A stretch of DNA of 64,000 nucleotides from Lamellibrachia satsuma. Lineage: Eukaryota; Annelida; Polychaeta; Sabellida; Siboglinidae. The DNA lies in contig BSQZ01000026.1 in assembly GCA_033239005.1 (NCBI GenBank), positions 5,352,001-5,416,000 on the forward strand, in the 5' to 3' direction. The notes beneath the pieces are model-generated. The model saw only the letters and a program-made list of their open reading frames with translations, was not told the DNA's origin and made no database searches. This document shows, one piece after another, positions 21,871-35,879 of this stretch (its first letter is position 1; every line of letters starts with the position of its first letter). The position numbers and the translations under genes are program-made.

Positions 21871-22550
21871 TAATTCCTGAATGATTAGTTGTGTTCATAT
21901 CACCTGTGTTTGGTAACGCGTGACAGCACTTTACCATTGTATGGTACCGTGTTGATATATATATATATTTTATTTAAAACATTATCACGAGTTTAAGCAA
22001 GCATGTTGCTCCACAGCACTGGGACACGATATTTACCACTAATAGAACACAGGCGGCATCCATTATATGCTGCATGTGGAATGAGGCTTTAAAATGTGTT
22101 TATACTAATTTACAATCTGTTCGATCGGACAAGCTGCAGCGAGCCTTTTTTCGTGCCTGGTGGCTAGATGGAAGGAACAGCAATGCCACACATCTGGACG
22201 TTTAGGTCCAAGTTGGCGGCATTTGAGGCAGCACTGCAATTTACAAATCAATTAGGTTTATCTATTGAGTTAACACCTGAATGGTTAATTGTCTCCATAT
22301 CACCTGTATAGGGTAACGCATGACAGCACTTATTGTGACACGACATTTGCCATTAAAATAACACAGGCGGTATCCATTATATGCTGCATGTCGAATGAGG
22401 CTTTAAAGTGTGTTTACACCAATTTACAATATGTTAGATCAGACAAGCTGCACCGAGCCTTTTTTCGAGCCTCATGGCTAGATGGAAGGGATGGCAATTT
22501 CACACATATGGTCGTTTACACCCAAGTTGGCGGCATTTGAGGCAGCACTC
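21865..22550 (+). repeat. Tandem direct repeat of a ~300-380-bp unit
   Basis: 21865-22245 and 22268-22550 share GTAACGC-TGACAGCACTT, ACACAGGCGG-ATCCATTAT, CGAGCCTTTTTTCG and GTTGGCGGCATTTGAGGCAG. It lies in the segment that interrupts the duplicated mosaic relative to the copy at 32 kb. Confidence 0.75.
21930..22020 (+). repeat. Inverted-repeat arm, partner at 25750-25840
   Basis: ACCATTGTATGGTACC and GCATGTTGCTCCACAG here appear as CTGTGGAGCAACATGC and GGTACCATACAATGGT at 25750-25840 in opposite orientation. The arms are ~85-90 bp with a looser TA-rich middle. The compact copy of the mosaic has only the second arm (about 33555-33655). Confidence 0.7.
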
Positions 22551-22559
22551 ACCAAAACG

Positions 22560-23826
<1,267 letters not shown>

Positions 23827-24129
23827 AATGAGTTGCGGTCACACTTGAAACTAGACTATGCATTCGACACAACACGAAACATAAATGTAATTTTAATACA
23901 TCAAAAAAGTGCTTTATGTCCCTGTGGTGGGTGGTTGGAATATCAATGTACTATTAATGCAACCTTACCACTCCTGCCGCACGCGAGTGGTATCGTCCAC
24001 CGCGCGCACCTGTTGACCACTGGGATGGCCAGGCACTGACAATCCGGTTTTGAAAGTCATCGAGTTGATATTAACAAACTTTATTTGACCACCAGCTCCT
24101 CCTCTCCTCCACTTCTGATGTCATAATGT

Positions 24130-24830
24130 TGGAGTACATGTGGTAGCATGGCTTATGAGTCTTCCGTAATTATGTATGGGCAAGTAGCCCATCAACTTTG
24201 ATATATTATGGTGACTACCTATTTGATTTGTTGTGTGGTTTATCTATGATGCCTTCTCTAAACATGTACGTGCATACACTGGTGTTTTATTGGATACATC
24301 AATAACTAGTTATAATCGATTCGTATATACAATGATTATGTTTACTGGTGTACTTGTGATGCACACAACCTTGCAATAAATATGCCTTTTACCAACCGTT
24401 CCTTGTGTATCCGCCTTTCCCTTATTCCTACATCAACCTAGCTGCGGCCACACTTGAAACTAGACTAGCGACTCACTATGCATTTGACACCACAGGAAAC
24501 ATACAGGGTTCACTGAATTACTTTAATTTGTTATGTATTTTTTAGCACACCAAAAAAATTGGCTTATGTTTCTGTTATGGATTGACCGCTGAGGTAGCCA
24601 GGCACTGTCATTCCAGTTTTTAAAGTCATCAAAGTGAGTTGATATTTACTAACTTTATTTGACCACCACCTCCTCTCACCTATCTCTGATTTCATAATGT
24701 TGGAATACATCTGGTAGCATGGCGTATTTTTGATAGCGACTCCTATGCATTCGACACCACAGGAATTTATTGAATTTACTTCACTGCAGTTTTGCACTTC
24801 ACTACACATCGAGAAAATTAGTATTCAGAA
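24130..24830 (+). repeat. Duplicated block B, copy 1
   Basis: Matches 32495-33110 (GGCTTATGAGTCTTCCGTAA, GTACGTGCATACACTG, CCTTTTACCAACCGTTCCTT, TCATAATGTTGGAATAC). In the other copy it follows block A directly. Confidence 0.8.
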
Positions 24831-25304
24831 TACAGGGTTGCGACGAAATTATATTTTACTTTACCAAATTCCTTTTGAATTCATAGAAATTTCTCACGAA
24901 TAAAGATGGGTAAAATAAAACATTCTTGATACCATTAAGTGAATATATTTCATAAATTTATACAAATATAAGCTGAAGTAATTAGTATTACTGGTGTCTA
25001 ATGACTTCGGATAAAACTATGCTATTTTAAAAATATGTTCACAGCCAACTAAAAACATTGTGTTCTTGGAGTCAAATAGGAGTCCCTTTAAGGTGAAGGA
25101 AAAACATTTACTGAACATACGTTCTGAAGGTTTCACATAAATGTTCTGGGGTAGGCGCATTTACCCTTGTTTATATCTGGATCATTCCAATATGTTACCA
25201 GACTGACAAATAGTAGCACCTTGGTAGTAAATGAACTTCCAATACTAATGTATGTGGTTTGGTTAGAGTGATGTTTGCTTATATGCAAACGTTAATTGTG
25301 TGGA

Positions 25305-26240
25305 CGTACTCACAAGTTTAGTAATTGTTTTGCCATTTTTGGATTTTGATTAACTATTTCTAATTCTTATTTGTTGCATTGGCCTTTTGATAAATTCTGT
25401 ATTTTGTTTCTCAGTGGTTTCTTCGGCTATTGACAAATCAGAAGCTAATTGAACATTTTCATTCCTCAAATCATTAAAAATTACCATATCACCATTAGAA
25501 ATATTCAGTCGGAGCACTTTCTTTTGTAGTGCGTGTTTCCATTCACTTTTTCCTATTTTTTTACATCTGGGCTTTATCTTCTTTGCCTTTCATTTAGGTG
25601 AAGGTTCCACTGAGATATTGAATTATTTTAAATATTCCGATATTTGCACTTTCTGCCCATTTTATTACAAATTGTGTAGGGAATATGAACAGAACAGAGA
25701 ACGTTATTATCTTACGAAGATGGACGACCTACATTAGGACTAAAAATAAACTGTGGAGCAACATGCTTGTTTAAACTCTCGATAATATATAAATATAAAA
25801 AAAATATCGACATGGTACCATACAATGGTAAATTAAGAAAATAACTACATGCACATGATGTTTATCAAAACAGGGTACCTGTCCAATCATCTTAGGCAAC
25901 TAATGGGAAATGACGCCAATTCTCAAACATCTATACGTAAGATAACTTAACTTTCATTGAATAGAAACAAGATATAAATGTCCACCCTCCATACATCAGA
26001 CAAGTAAATGTAGAGTACCATAAGTCACATAGAATTCATCAGAAAGTCAACGGCACAAGTGACAAAAGTACTGGCGATGTCAATCAGTCACACATTTAAA
26101 TCAGTCAAAGTTTGAATGCACTTGTGCACATGCCCATGACATTTTTGTAACAGGAAGTTTCACATCACAACTTCCACAACATTGTCATGCGCATCTAATC
26201 CATAGTTTCTCTTTGTGAGGTGAAATTTTGGCTTCATCAG
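25305..26240 (+). repeat. Duplicated block C, copy 1
   Basis: Matches 33116-34031 (ACTCACAAGTTTAGTAATTG, GTAGTGCGTGTTTCCATTC, GGTACCATACAATGGTAAAT, CTAATCCATAGTTTCTCTTT). On the minus strand the frame that is open for 81 codons in copy 2 is full of stops here. Confidence 0.85.
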
Positions 26241-26480
26241 AATTGGAAAAGTCAATATACGTCCAGCACCTGTTTTGTCAACAATGTGTTTTCATGTAAG
26301 TCCAGGAATGTTATCGAAATCTGCCGCTGTGTATGTTTGTATACATGAACGGCTGCTGGAAAGATTTTTTCCAAAGGAGGTTCCGGAACACATACCATAT
26401 CAAATGGTACATTTGCAATATTGTGTTATTTCTGGCAATGTTTGTCTTACCCGTTGTTCCGAGGTGTTATCCGAAAAAAG

Positions 26481-29320
26481 GCGAGCTTTATGAAAGGGGT
26501 TCTGGTTACACCTTCTTTTGGAGTGGCCGAGGAAGTGAAGAGCGTCGTGAGGCTGGTGTTGGCTTTGCAGTGAAGACAGCTCTTGTTGGGAAGCTGGCTG
26601 GACCTCCAAATGGAGTGAACGACAGGCTTATGACCATGAAACTCCCCTTCACGTTTGGAATGCATCTTACCATCATTAGTGCCTATGCTCCCACCATGAC
26701 CAACTCAGATGAAGTGAAGTTCATATTCTATGAGGAACTGCTCCAGACCTGCGCAGAGCATGAACTACTGATCACCAACACAGTCTTCCGCCTCCCTACC
26801 CAAAACAGTACGTAATGGATGCACCCTCGATCTAAGCACTGGCATCTTATTGACTACGTCGTCGTCAGGAAGAGGGACAGGCAGGATGTGCGGGTGACGA
26901 AGTCTATGTGCGGCGCTGATTGCTAGACAGACCATCGCCTCATCGTCACCAAGCTCAACATCCGAGTCCAACCTGAAAGACGCCCGCAAGGCAAGAAGGC
27001 TCCAAAAAGGTTTAACCAAACATTGTTTTGTGGACATGTTAGAAATACGTCTGGAATCCACCCCTCTGGACAGTCACAATGTGGAGGCCGACTGGGCGAC
27101 CCTCGGAGAGCTGGTCTACAACACAGCTACTGAGATCCTGGGGCCCTCGACCAAAATGCACAAGGACTGGTTTGACGGAAACTGCGACGCGATCAAGCAG
27201 CTACTGGATGAGAAACACTGTCTCCATCAAGCTTACCTCAGTAGCCCCAAGTCCACCTCGAAGAAAGATGCATACAACACCATACGCAAAACTGTACTGC
27301 AGAAACTCAGTCAGATACAAGACACTTGGCTGAGAAACAAAGCTGATGTGATCCAAAGCTACGCTGACAGGCATGACCTGAAGAATTTCTACGATTCCCT
27401 GAAAGAAGTCTACGATCCAACATCCTCAGGATTATCCCCTCTCCTCGGTGCAGACGGGAACACACTGTTCACAGACAAGGAGAAGATTCTCGTGCGGTGG
27501 GCTGAACACTTCAACAGCGTCCTGAACCGCCCTTCATCCATCAATAATGAAGCCATAAACCGTCTCTCCCAAGTGGTCATCAATGAAGCGCTGGATGACC
27601 CACCAACTTTGCTTGAGACCCAGAAAGCGATCCGTCTGCTCTCCAGTGGCAAGGCTCCTGGTTCAGACTCCATTCCAGCCGAGGTCTACAAGGAAGGTGG
27701 CTCAGCTTTGACTGAAAAGCTGCATCAGCTGTTTCTACTCATGTGGCAGCAGGGGATGATCACCCAAGAGTTCAAAGATGTTTCTATCATACACTTGTAC
27801 AAGCGAAAAGGAAATCATCAGGTCTGCTACAACCACCGAGGTATATCCTTGCTCTTCATTGCAAGCAAGATACTTGCCAGGATCCTGCTTAACCGTCTCA
27901 CAACGCACCTTGACCAGGGACTCCTACCAGAGAGCCAGTTTGGATTCTGGAAAGAGCGCGGGACCACCGACATGGTGTTTGCTGCAAGGCAGCTGCAAGA
28001 GAAGGCCTTCGATACGGTTGGGGTCTGTGGAAGATCATTGCAAAGTATGGATGCCCACGGAAGTGTATCTCCATGGTGCAGCAATTCCACGCTGGCATGA
28101 AAGCACAAGTTCAGGACAATGGTGAGACAGCTCAGCCATTTCCTGTCTCTAACGGCGTCAAGCAGGGCTGCGTCTTGGCACCAACACTGTTCAGCCTCAT
28201 GTTTTCCGCAATGCTGACTGACGTTTTCAGAGACGGTGACGTTGGTACCGTACAGATGGCAAGCTGTTCAACCTCAGGAGGCTTCAAGCAAAAACCAAGG
28301 TCAAGACAGATATCATCAGGGACTTCCTATTTTGCTGATGACCGTGCCCTCAACGCCGGCTCAGAAGCTGATATGCAACGCAGCGTAAACACATTTTCCA
28401 TAGCCTGCACAAACGTCGGTCTCACCATCATCAAAAAGAAGACTGAAGTACTGCACCCGCCGGTCCCAAGGAAACCCTATGTTGAGCCCAACATTACAGT
28501 CAACGGTCAGAGACTCAGTGCAGTGAACAGTTTCACCTATCTTGGCAGCAAACTGTCTCAAAATGTCACCATTGATGACAAGGTGAACGTCAGAATTGCA
28601 AGGGCCAGCGCGACCTTCGGCGGACTACATGCCAATGTCTGGAACAGAAGAGGCACTAGTCTACAGACCAAGCTGAAGGTGTACATGGCAATAGTGCTCC
28701 CCACGCTGGTCTACGCATGTGAAACATGGACAGTGTATCAAAGCCATGCCAAGAAGCTGAACCACTTCCACATAACGTACCTCATGAAACTCCTCAACAT
28801 CAAGTGGCAGGACAGGACTCTAGACACTGAGGTACTTGCCCAAGCAGACCTGCCCAGCATCTATACCATCCTAATGCAGTCCCAGCTATGCTGGGCAGGA
28901 CATGTAGCCCGCATGCCAGACCATCGGCTCCCAAAAAGGCTCTTCTATGGCGTCGCCATATATACTACTGTACTACAGCAAGGAAAGCGGTCCCATGGAG
29001 GCCAGAAGAAGCGATCCAAAGACACTCTAAAAACATCCCTGAAAGCGTTTGTCATCACCCCCGACTCCTGGGAACAAACCGCCATGGACCGGGCCAAGTG
29101 GCGTTCTTCCGTGCACAAAGGCTCCAATATATGCGAGGCCAACAGGACCGCTGCAGCAGAGCAAAGGTGGCAAGCCAGGAAAGCCCGAGCCAGCAATCCT
29201 CAAGAGGACGTCCCCCTTATCCCCTGTCCCAACTGCCAACGTACCTTCCGTGCACGGATTGGCCTTGTCAGCCATCTGCGCACTCATCGGATCCAGCCCA
29301 AACTACCCCCAGATGACTAG
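26481..29320 (+). pseudogene. LINE with endonuclease, RT and C-terminal C2H2 finger, copy 1 (broken)
   Basis: The endonuclease starts near 26481 (GSGYTFFWSGRG, MHLTIISAYAPTMTN) but has lost its GDFN segment around 26800. HWHLIDYVVVRKRD follows, and a TAG falls near 26924. RT runs from SSGKAPGSDSIPAEVYKEGG through GVKQGCVLAPTLF and YFADDRALNAGS. RT motif A is mostly deleted near 28005, where two frames meet (28100/28073). The end reads CPNCQRTFRARIGLVSHLRTH, a C2H2 finger typical of this LINE type, with a stop at 29318-29320. The copy at 57513-59457 preserves parts missing here. Probably RTE-related; clade uncertain. Confidence 0.8.
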
Positions 29321-29329
29321 AGTGGTCCT

Positions 29330-31940
29330 CGTCGACTCGACGGACGAACATGACATATCCGTGAACTTTTCGCCGTCTGCCGAAAGCACTTACGCCGCGG
29401 AGAGAACGACTTATCCAACCGCCGGATATCGAAATCAGTATACACAGCTTCAAGAGACCACCCCCAGGACCAAGCCTTAGCCATTACCAAAGCATAGCCA
29501 TAGCGACGCGCCAAATAATAGAAACATGTCAAAAAATGGGACCGGTTATTAATTGACTGCGTTGATTTATAGATTGAATGCGTGTTATAATACAGTTATG
29601 CAGGCAAGTTTAAATACACTTGAAACGCAATTTCTATTACACAAATCCACTATGTTGAGGGGGTGTGACAAGGGTTTAAATTTTCCATCTCCCATCTATT
29701 TGGAGGACCTACCTACCACCAATTGCGAGAACACACCTACCATCGATCTTACCTCCCACCTATATCAATTGCCCATACCATGGCACTGCTATGACTTTTG
29801 TGTGTTCGAATGACTAATGTACGTAAAAAAACACCAAACTTGACATACAAACATTATTTTTCTTATAATAATGCCTTGCTGCTTTTTATTTAGCAATTGT
29901 TTTTTAAAACTATAACCTCGAAAGAAAACCACTGTAGGAAGACTCAACATTCTTTTGAACTTATCAAGGACCATCATATTTATATGCCCCTAATACAGCG
30001 TGTTGCTAAGCATTACATTAGTTGATATATAATGGAAGACATCCTTATAAAGAAAAGACCAAAGAAATGGGGTAAATTACAAATCCTGGCTAATTATTTA
30101 CAGTTTCCCACAGAAAGACTCATAGAAACAATCGATGCTACAAACATATGAATAGACACATTATATTTTGAGAGTTTCGAACATTTGAAAATCATGACTT
30201 CAATGACATAGCATGCAATGCTGTTGTATTATACACAAGTACATAGTATTACTTCAGCCTCTTATCTCACCAGATCATTGCAATGTAATGTCCATAATAT
30301 AAATTACATTTCTTCAAAGTTACTCTACAATGTGTATCCGTTTCAAAAAGTGAAAGTGGCCAATTCGTAGAATGGCTGGTACAGTGTTTCATTTATATTA
30401 ACACTAATAAACAACTGCTTTGATAAGTTAGCCATATTCATAACATGCTGTACGCCCAAGTAGACCACATAGCTTATGAGCAGAACATTTAGTACAATTG
30501 TAAAACACATACATATTATATTAATTTTTACACTGTACGTCATTTCAAAAAAGATCGAGTGATATGATATAGTCCATACAGCAAATTTACTTTTATGATT
30601 CAGATTCTTCAAAGGTATCATCTTAATTGCAAATGCATGCGCCACGTGAGACACATAATAGAAGACAACGAGCAGTCAGGCACTGTGTACCCTTGACCGG
30701 CTGCTAATTATGTGATCAGTCCTGAATAGTCACAGTGACACAGTGTTCATGGTATTGTGAGACTATAAGCTTTTATCAGCCACTAACGTGTCGTCTTTGT
30801 GTTGCAGTACTTGCAATTGCATCTTTAATTTCAAGATGCAGCCTTTCTTCCTTTCTGTCAAGTTTCCTTCTAAAAATACATGTGTAAGCTGTGATGTAGC
30901 ACTTCATAGATCATTGATATTTATTTGCATATTTGCAAATTAAAGCCATACTTGATACATAGTTTTCCTGTATTACTAGTGGTAGACGTAGATAATCATG
31001 TTGTGTATACAAATGACACATACTTGTGTAACAACTGTTATACATATATGTTGTAATCAACATCTAGAAACACAGCAACTAGCATTTAAATGTCACCACA
31101 CTATAAACCAACCATGAATCATATGTGGGGTACAGCATTATTTTTCTACATTGGTAGACGCCCTTCGTTATGATCATTTAAGGTATACCATATTTATATG
31201 CATGGGCTAACTTGTAATAATAATTGTAAAGCCATGGCAATTATGGGATTAAAATATAACTTCAATCTTATTGTAGCATCAGTGATCTACCTGTATGTAT
31301 AAAATCAATAACACTGTTTTGCTAATCATAATTACATAATTGCACCTGTGTTATAGTATACACTGTACATTTTGTCATACATAACATGACCATGTTATAT
31401 AACTTACATTGTGTTATTATTTCTTTGGTCAAAAAGGTTGACAGAGTTGGGTAAGTGGCGTAATTAAATATGAGATTTGAAATAGGTCATTCCACGTAAC
31501 ACACGATTACAAATACTAATCATAATGTGTATATATTTATATTCTTACAAATAAATGTGTGTTATTTTTGACACTATTATTGTGTGAGTAGTGCATTATT
31601 TTTTACCTTTAATTATTCATACACATATACTCACGGACATAGTCGTAGATGAATAAAAATGTAACTTATGCTGAAAACTCAATATTACAATAAGACAATG
31701 GTTTCCTTTCTCTTTATTTGGCAATATTGTTAAATCCACACACGCACACAACATTTCTGAGAGATAACACAGAACAATTGAACAATATAACGATGTCGAT
31801 GTCAAGACTCAAATTACTGTAATACTGCCACAGACAGTCGACCTCGACAGTACACTAGTCGAAATGGTACACAAATAGAAGTGAAACCATGCGCAAAAAC
31901 ATATGTATCAATGACGTGGTTCCCGAGACATTCCCGAGAC
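29330..31940. other. Gene-poor AT-rich region
   Basis: No supported genes. A 103-codon minus frame at 30654-30343 contains one hydrophobic stretch (MCFTIVLNVLLISYVVYLG) but has no recognised family or promoter; I treat it as unproven. The rest holds only scattered short frames. Confidence 0.5.
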
Positions 31941-31950
31941 GCGCCCCCAT

Positions 31951-34031
31951 TCTTCGCATAGTTCACAGTAGCGCCACAGTAGCTACCTGTCTGATTTAGA
32001 GGCTCCATAGCAGCCGCGTTTGAGAACTAATAGACGCGCATCCAAACCTTCGCACTGGCGCACTGCGCGTCCTTAGGGAATAATACTATAATACGTAGAA
32101 CGGTCTTGTCACAAGCCACCACTTCGCCTAGTGATGACTGTGGCTGCGCATTGCACGGCCGGCATCGACAACCAGTATATGAGAGAAAAACGAAGGACAG
32201 TACCGTATCATTTTCTCTTCGTTTGATTCAACATATCTGTATCGCAATAACAAAGGTTGTATGTTTTGATATTATGTGATGTTGCTCTGGTTTGTGTTTC
32301 ATGTTATGCGTAAATGTCTCATGTGGACAAAGTAAGGTTCCATTTTTAAGATGATAGATTTCTAGTTATTGTTTTTCAGAAAAATGTAATCTTTAAAAAA
32401 AAATATATATATTGTTATTAACACTTTATTGTGCTCAGTTTGACATATTGACATTGTAATTTACAGAACAATGAGGTATATCGATCGAGTTAATTATATA
32501 CATGGGGTATCATGGCTTATGAGTCTTCCGTAACTATGTATGGGCAGGTGGCCCATCAACTTTGATATTTTATGGTGATTACCTATTTGATTTGTTGTGT
32601 GGTTTATCTATGATGTTTTCTCTAAACATGTACGTGCATACACTGATGTTTTATTGGGTACATCAATAACTAGTTATAATCGACTTGTATATACAATGAT
32701 TATGTGTACTGCTGTACTTGTGATGCACACAACCTGGCAATAAATATGCCTTTTACCAACCGTTCCTTGTGTATCCGCCTTTCCTTTATTCCTACATCAA
32801 CCTAGCTGCGGACACACGTGAAACTACACTAGCGACTCACTATGCATTCGACACCACAGGAAACATAAATGTCATTTTCAGCACAGCCAAAAAGTGGTTT
32901 ATGTTTATGTGGTGGATTGACCGCTGAGGTGGCCAGGCGCTGCCATTCCGGTTTTGAAAGTCATCGAAGTGAGTTGATATCTACTAACTTTATTTGATCG
33001 CCGCCTCCTCTCCTCTATCTCTGATTTCATAATGTTGGAATACGCCTGGTAGTATGGCTTATTTATGATAGCGACTCACTATGCATTCGACACCACAGGA
33101 AACATACAGTGCATGTACTCACAAGTTTAGTAATTGTTTTGCAATTGTTGCATTTTGATTAACTATTTCTAATTCTTGGTTTTTGCACTGGCCTTTTGAT
33201 AAATTCTGTATTTTGTTCCTCGGTGGTTTCTTCGGCTAATGTCATATCAGAAGCTAACTGAACATTTTCATTCCTCAAATCATTCAAAATTAGCATATCA
33301 CCATTTAAAATATTCAGTCGGAGTACTTTCTTTTGTAGTGCGTGTTTCCATTCGCTTTTTTCTTTTCTTTTTAACAGCTGGGCTTCATCTTCTTTGCCTT
33401 TCATTTAGGTGAAGGTTCCACTGAGATATTGAATATTTGAAAATATTCCGATATTTTTTTCAGAATCTCCAGTACTTTATACAAATTGTGTAGGGCATAT
33501 GAACAGAACAAAGAACTTTATTATCTGATGAAGATGGACACCCTAAAATAGGACCAAAAATAAACTGTGGAGCAACATGGTTGTTTAAACTCTTGATAAT
33601 ATTTTAAATATTATATAAAAAAATATCGACATGGTACCATACAATGGTAAATTAAGAAAATAACTACATGATGTTTATCAAAACCTGTTCGAACATCTTA
33701 GGCAACTAATGGGAAATTACGCCTATTCTTAAACATCTATACGTAAGATAACTTAACTTTCATTGAATGGAAACAAGAGGTAAATGTCCATTCTCCAAAC
33801 ATCAGACAAGTAAATATAGAGTGCAATAAGTCACACAGAAGTCATCAAGAAGCCAACGGCACAAGTGACAAAAGTACTGGCGATGTCAATCAGTCACACA
33901 TTTACAAAAGTCAAAGTTTGAATGCATCTGTGCACATGTGCATGATATTTTTGTAACAGGAATCCTCACACCACAACTTCCACAACATTGTCATGTGCAT
34001 CTAATCCATAGTTTCTCTTTGTGAGGTGAAT
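31951..34031 (+). repeat. Compact copy of duplicated mosaic (blocks A, B, C contiguous)
   Basis: A (31951-32492), B (32495-33110) and C (33116-34031) lie end to end here. In the 21-26 kb copy they are separated by about 2.3 kb and 0.5 kb of extra sequence. This copy shows the likely original structure. It ends about 230 bases before the exon of the second GPCR, so it may contribute 5' regulatory or intron sequence. Confidence 0.8.
33159..33404 (-). CDS. Unrecognised 81-residue charged frame in block C
   Basis: The frame starts MKGKEDEAQLLKRKEKSEW and has a leucine/asparagine pattern (LRLNILNGDMLILNDLRNENVQL) that could form a coiled coil. It lies only in this copy; the equivalent at about 25350-25600 is interrupted several times. 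It may be a chance frame or the remnant of a transposon protein. Confidence 0.25.
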   Translation of the reverse strand: MKGKEDEAQLLKRKEKSEWKHALQKKVLRLNILNGDMLILNDLRNENVQLASDMTLAEETTEEQNTEFIKRPVQKPRIRNS

Positions 34032-34252
34032 CTTTGTAAATGTGGTATTGAAATTCCACCCGCACACGAGGCATTGCGTAATTGATTCATTATCGAACAA
34101 ATCGGTCTATTCAGTATCCAATTTTGCGCGTCACAAAGTCGTCGTAGTGATCTACACATTGACACAAAAGACACGTAGATAAAGCGATAACATGAACACA
34201 ATAGGAAAATCCACATACAATGTTGCGTTGACCAATAAAACATGTTTGTGTT

Positions 34253-34261
34253 GTTTTGCAG
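34253..34261 (+). promoter_or_regulatory. 3' splice site before the second GPCR
   Basis: A T/G-rich tract (TGTTTGTGTTGTTTTGCAG) ends in AG at 34260-34261, three bases before the ATG at 34265. This strongly resembles a metazoan acceptor, implying an intron in the 5' UTR and an untranslated exon further upstream that I could not locate. Confidence 0.6.
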
Positions 34262-34264
34262 ATA

Positions 34265-35491
34265 ATGGCTAATGCAAGTCGACCAAACGTGGTAGACACA
34301 TCCAGCACAAGTGGCGACCACGTGACGGAGGTGGCTGCTCTAGCCACGGATTATGACATATTCAACAACACAATCAAGCCTATGTTAAACGTGACCAGCA
34401 TGGTAGAGTTGCAAACCTGTAATGTAGCAGTCAACTATGTAGAGCTCGAAATTGAAAATGCTATCCGTCTCTACTACCAGGTGTTCATTGCTCTGTTCGG
34501 CATCGTCGCCAACGTTCTCGCGTTAGTCGTGACGCTCAGCAAGCGCATGCGCAAGCACAGCACGTGCTTGTATATGAGCGCCATCAGCGGCAGTGACGCA
34601 ATATCGCTGGCCATCAGTTTTGTGTGGTGGCTTGAGCGTTACGTCAACACGAAGAGTGTCTGGTCGTGTAAGCTGATCCTCTTCTGTTTCTTCTACGCCA
34701 CCCACTTCTCCGATACGGTTGTGGTCGCAATGACGGTCGAGCGCTTCGTCGCCATTCGCTTCCCGTTCTGGGCGCACGTGCACCTCACGCGCCGAAAGTC
34801 TGTCTACGTGATCATCGGCGTTGCCATGGCGGTCCTCGCGCTCGACGCTCACAACCTGATCACGCGCACGATGTTAATGAATGTGAATGGGTGTTATGTG
34901 TGCTTCGCAAAGGTGTCGGCGACTTTGGACATGTCTTACGGCTTCTTCTACATTTACATTTGGCCGTGGCTCGACGCCAGCGTGTCCTCGTTCTTTCCGT
35001 CCATCGCACTCGCCATCTTCAACCCGCTCATCATCCACACGGTCCGGCAGCGAGCTGCCGAACAGAAACAACTTTCAGACGGCGGCAACAAGCCTGGCCA
35101 AGGGACGAGTCAAAAAGGCACCGAGCAACAGATTACAACCATGCTGCTCTTCGTCACGTTCTCCTTCATCATCCTAACAACCCCTATAGCTGTCACACTG
35201 ATTCTTGAGAAGAGCTGGGTTCCGCCGAAGGAAGCGCACGGCAGAGCTATCTGGCAAATGTGGCGAACGATCGCGTTCAATCTGATGTGCACGAACCACG
35301 CTATCAATTTCTTGCTGTATTCGCTGAGCGGACAAAAGTTCCGCCGTGAATTGAGGCGCATCTTTCAGTGTTGCAACGTTTTAGCGAACGGGGAGTCGAA
35401 GGAGATCAGCCGCAATGTGGACGCACTGGCATCGGGGACTTCGGTAAACGACACGGCCGGCACCTTCACCTCCATAGATACCCGGATGTAG
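34265..35491 (+). CDS. Rhodopsin-family peptide-receptor-like GPCR
   Basis: A 408-residue receptor whose coding region is one uninterrupted exon. The ATG at 34265 is the first after the splice acceptor. The N-terminus has three N-glycosylation sites (N3, N34, N42). Helices lie roughly at 69-91, 101-122, 135-158, 178-196, 228-258, 290-314 and 331-353. The DRY position is ERF (159-161), and TM7 reads NFLLYSLSG in place of NPxxY. The layout and ERFVAIRFPF/NFLLYSLSGQKFRREL pattern suggest the FMRFamide/TRH-like peptide receptors of invertebrates, an inference only. The last residues (GTFTSIDTRM) belong to the first unit of a minisatellite that continues into the 3' UTR. Confidence 0.9.
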   Translation: MANASRPNVVDTSSTSGDHVTEVAALATDYDIFNNTIKPMLNVTSMVELQTCNVAVNYVELEIENAIRLYYQVFIALFGIVANVLALVVTLSKRMRKHSTCLYMSAISGSDAISLAISFVWWLERYVNTKSVWSCKLILFCFFYATHFSDTVVVAMTVERFVAIRFPFWAHVHLTRRKSVYVIIGVAMAVLALDAHNLITRTMLMNVNGCYVCFAKVSATLDMSYGFFYIYIWPWLDASVSSFFPSIALAIFNPLIIHTVRQRAAEQKQLSDGGNKPGQGTSQKGTEQQITTMLLFVTFSFIILTTPIAVTLILEKSWVPPKEAHGRAIWQMWRTIAFNLMCTNHAINFLLYSLSGQKFRRELRRIFQCCNVLANGESKEISRNVDALASGTSVNDTAGTFTSIDTRM

Positions 35492-35740
35492 TTTCTTTTC
35501 CGCGGCATCGGGTAGCAAACTTGTCGCCACCTTAACCTCAATGGATACCTAGAAGTAGTTTCGTTTCGGCGACAACGGCAGAACACTAGCCGGAACCTTT
35601 TCATCGAAACATACCCGGATGTGGTTTCTTCTCGGCGGCAATGGGCAGAACACTGGCTGGAACCTTAACCTCTATTGATACCCGGATGCATTTTCTTCTC
35701 CGGGCAACGGCAGCAACCTGCCGACATCTCGATATATGCC
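35430..35740 (+). repeat. ~65-bp minisatellite spanning the GPCR stop codon
   Basis: Four full units and one partial unit of about 62-69 bp share GCCGGAACCTT-ACCTC-AT-GATACCCGGATG followed by TTTCTTCTC-GGC-A-GG. Unit 1 encodes the receptor's last ~10 residues and its stop. Later units keep the same order with substitutions, and several would encode similar TLTSIDTRM-like peptides. Confidence 0.8.
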
Positions 35741-35879
35741 CGAATTATATATGTTTGGCCTTCGGGCTGAAAAGTGTGTTTGAGTCGCCGAAGCAGAAAC
35801 ACCTATTAAGGTGCAATATGACAACCTGCTCCCCCTGCTTATTGCTACTGTGCTTAATTAGACTGGCCTGGACAAGTTA

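Noticed and set aside
26275..26480. Open frames just upstream of the LINE at 26.5 kb as an N-terminal extension
   Set aside because: The recognisable endonuclease starts only at about 26481; the earlier part has no LINE similarity that I can see.
30343..30654. 103-codon minus frame with one hydrophobic stretch
   Set aside because: Very AT-rich context, no promoter, splice site or family resemblance seen; not better than chance.
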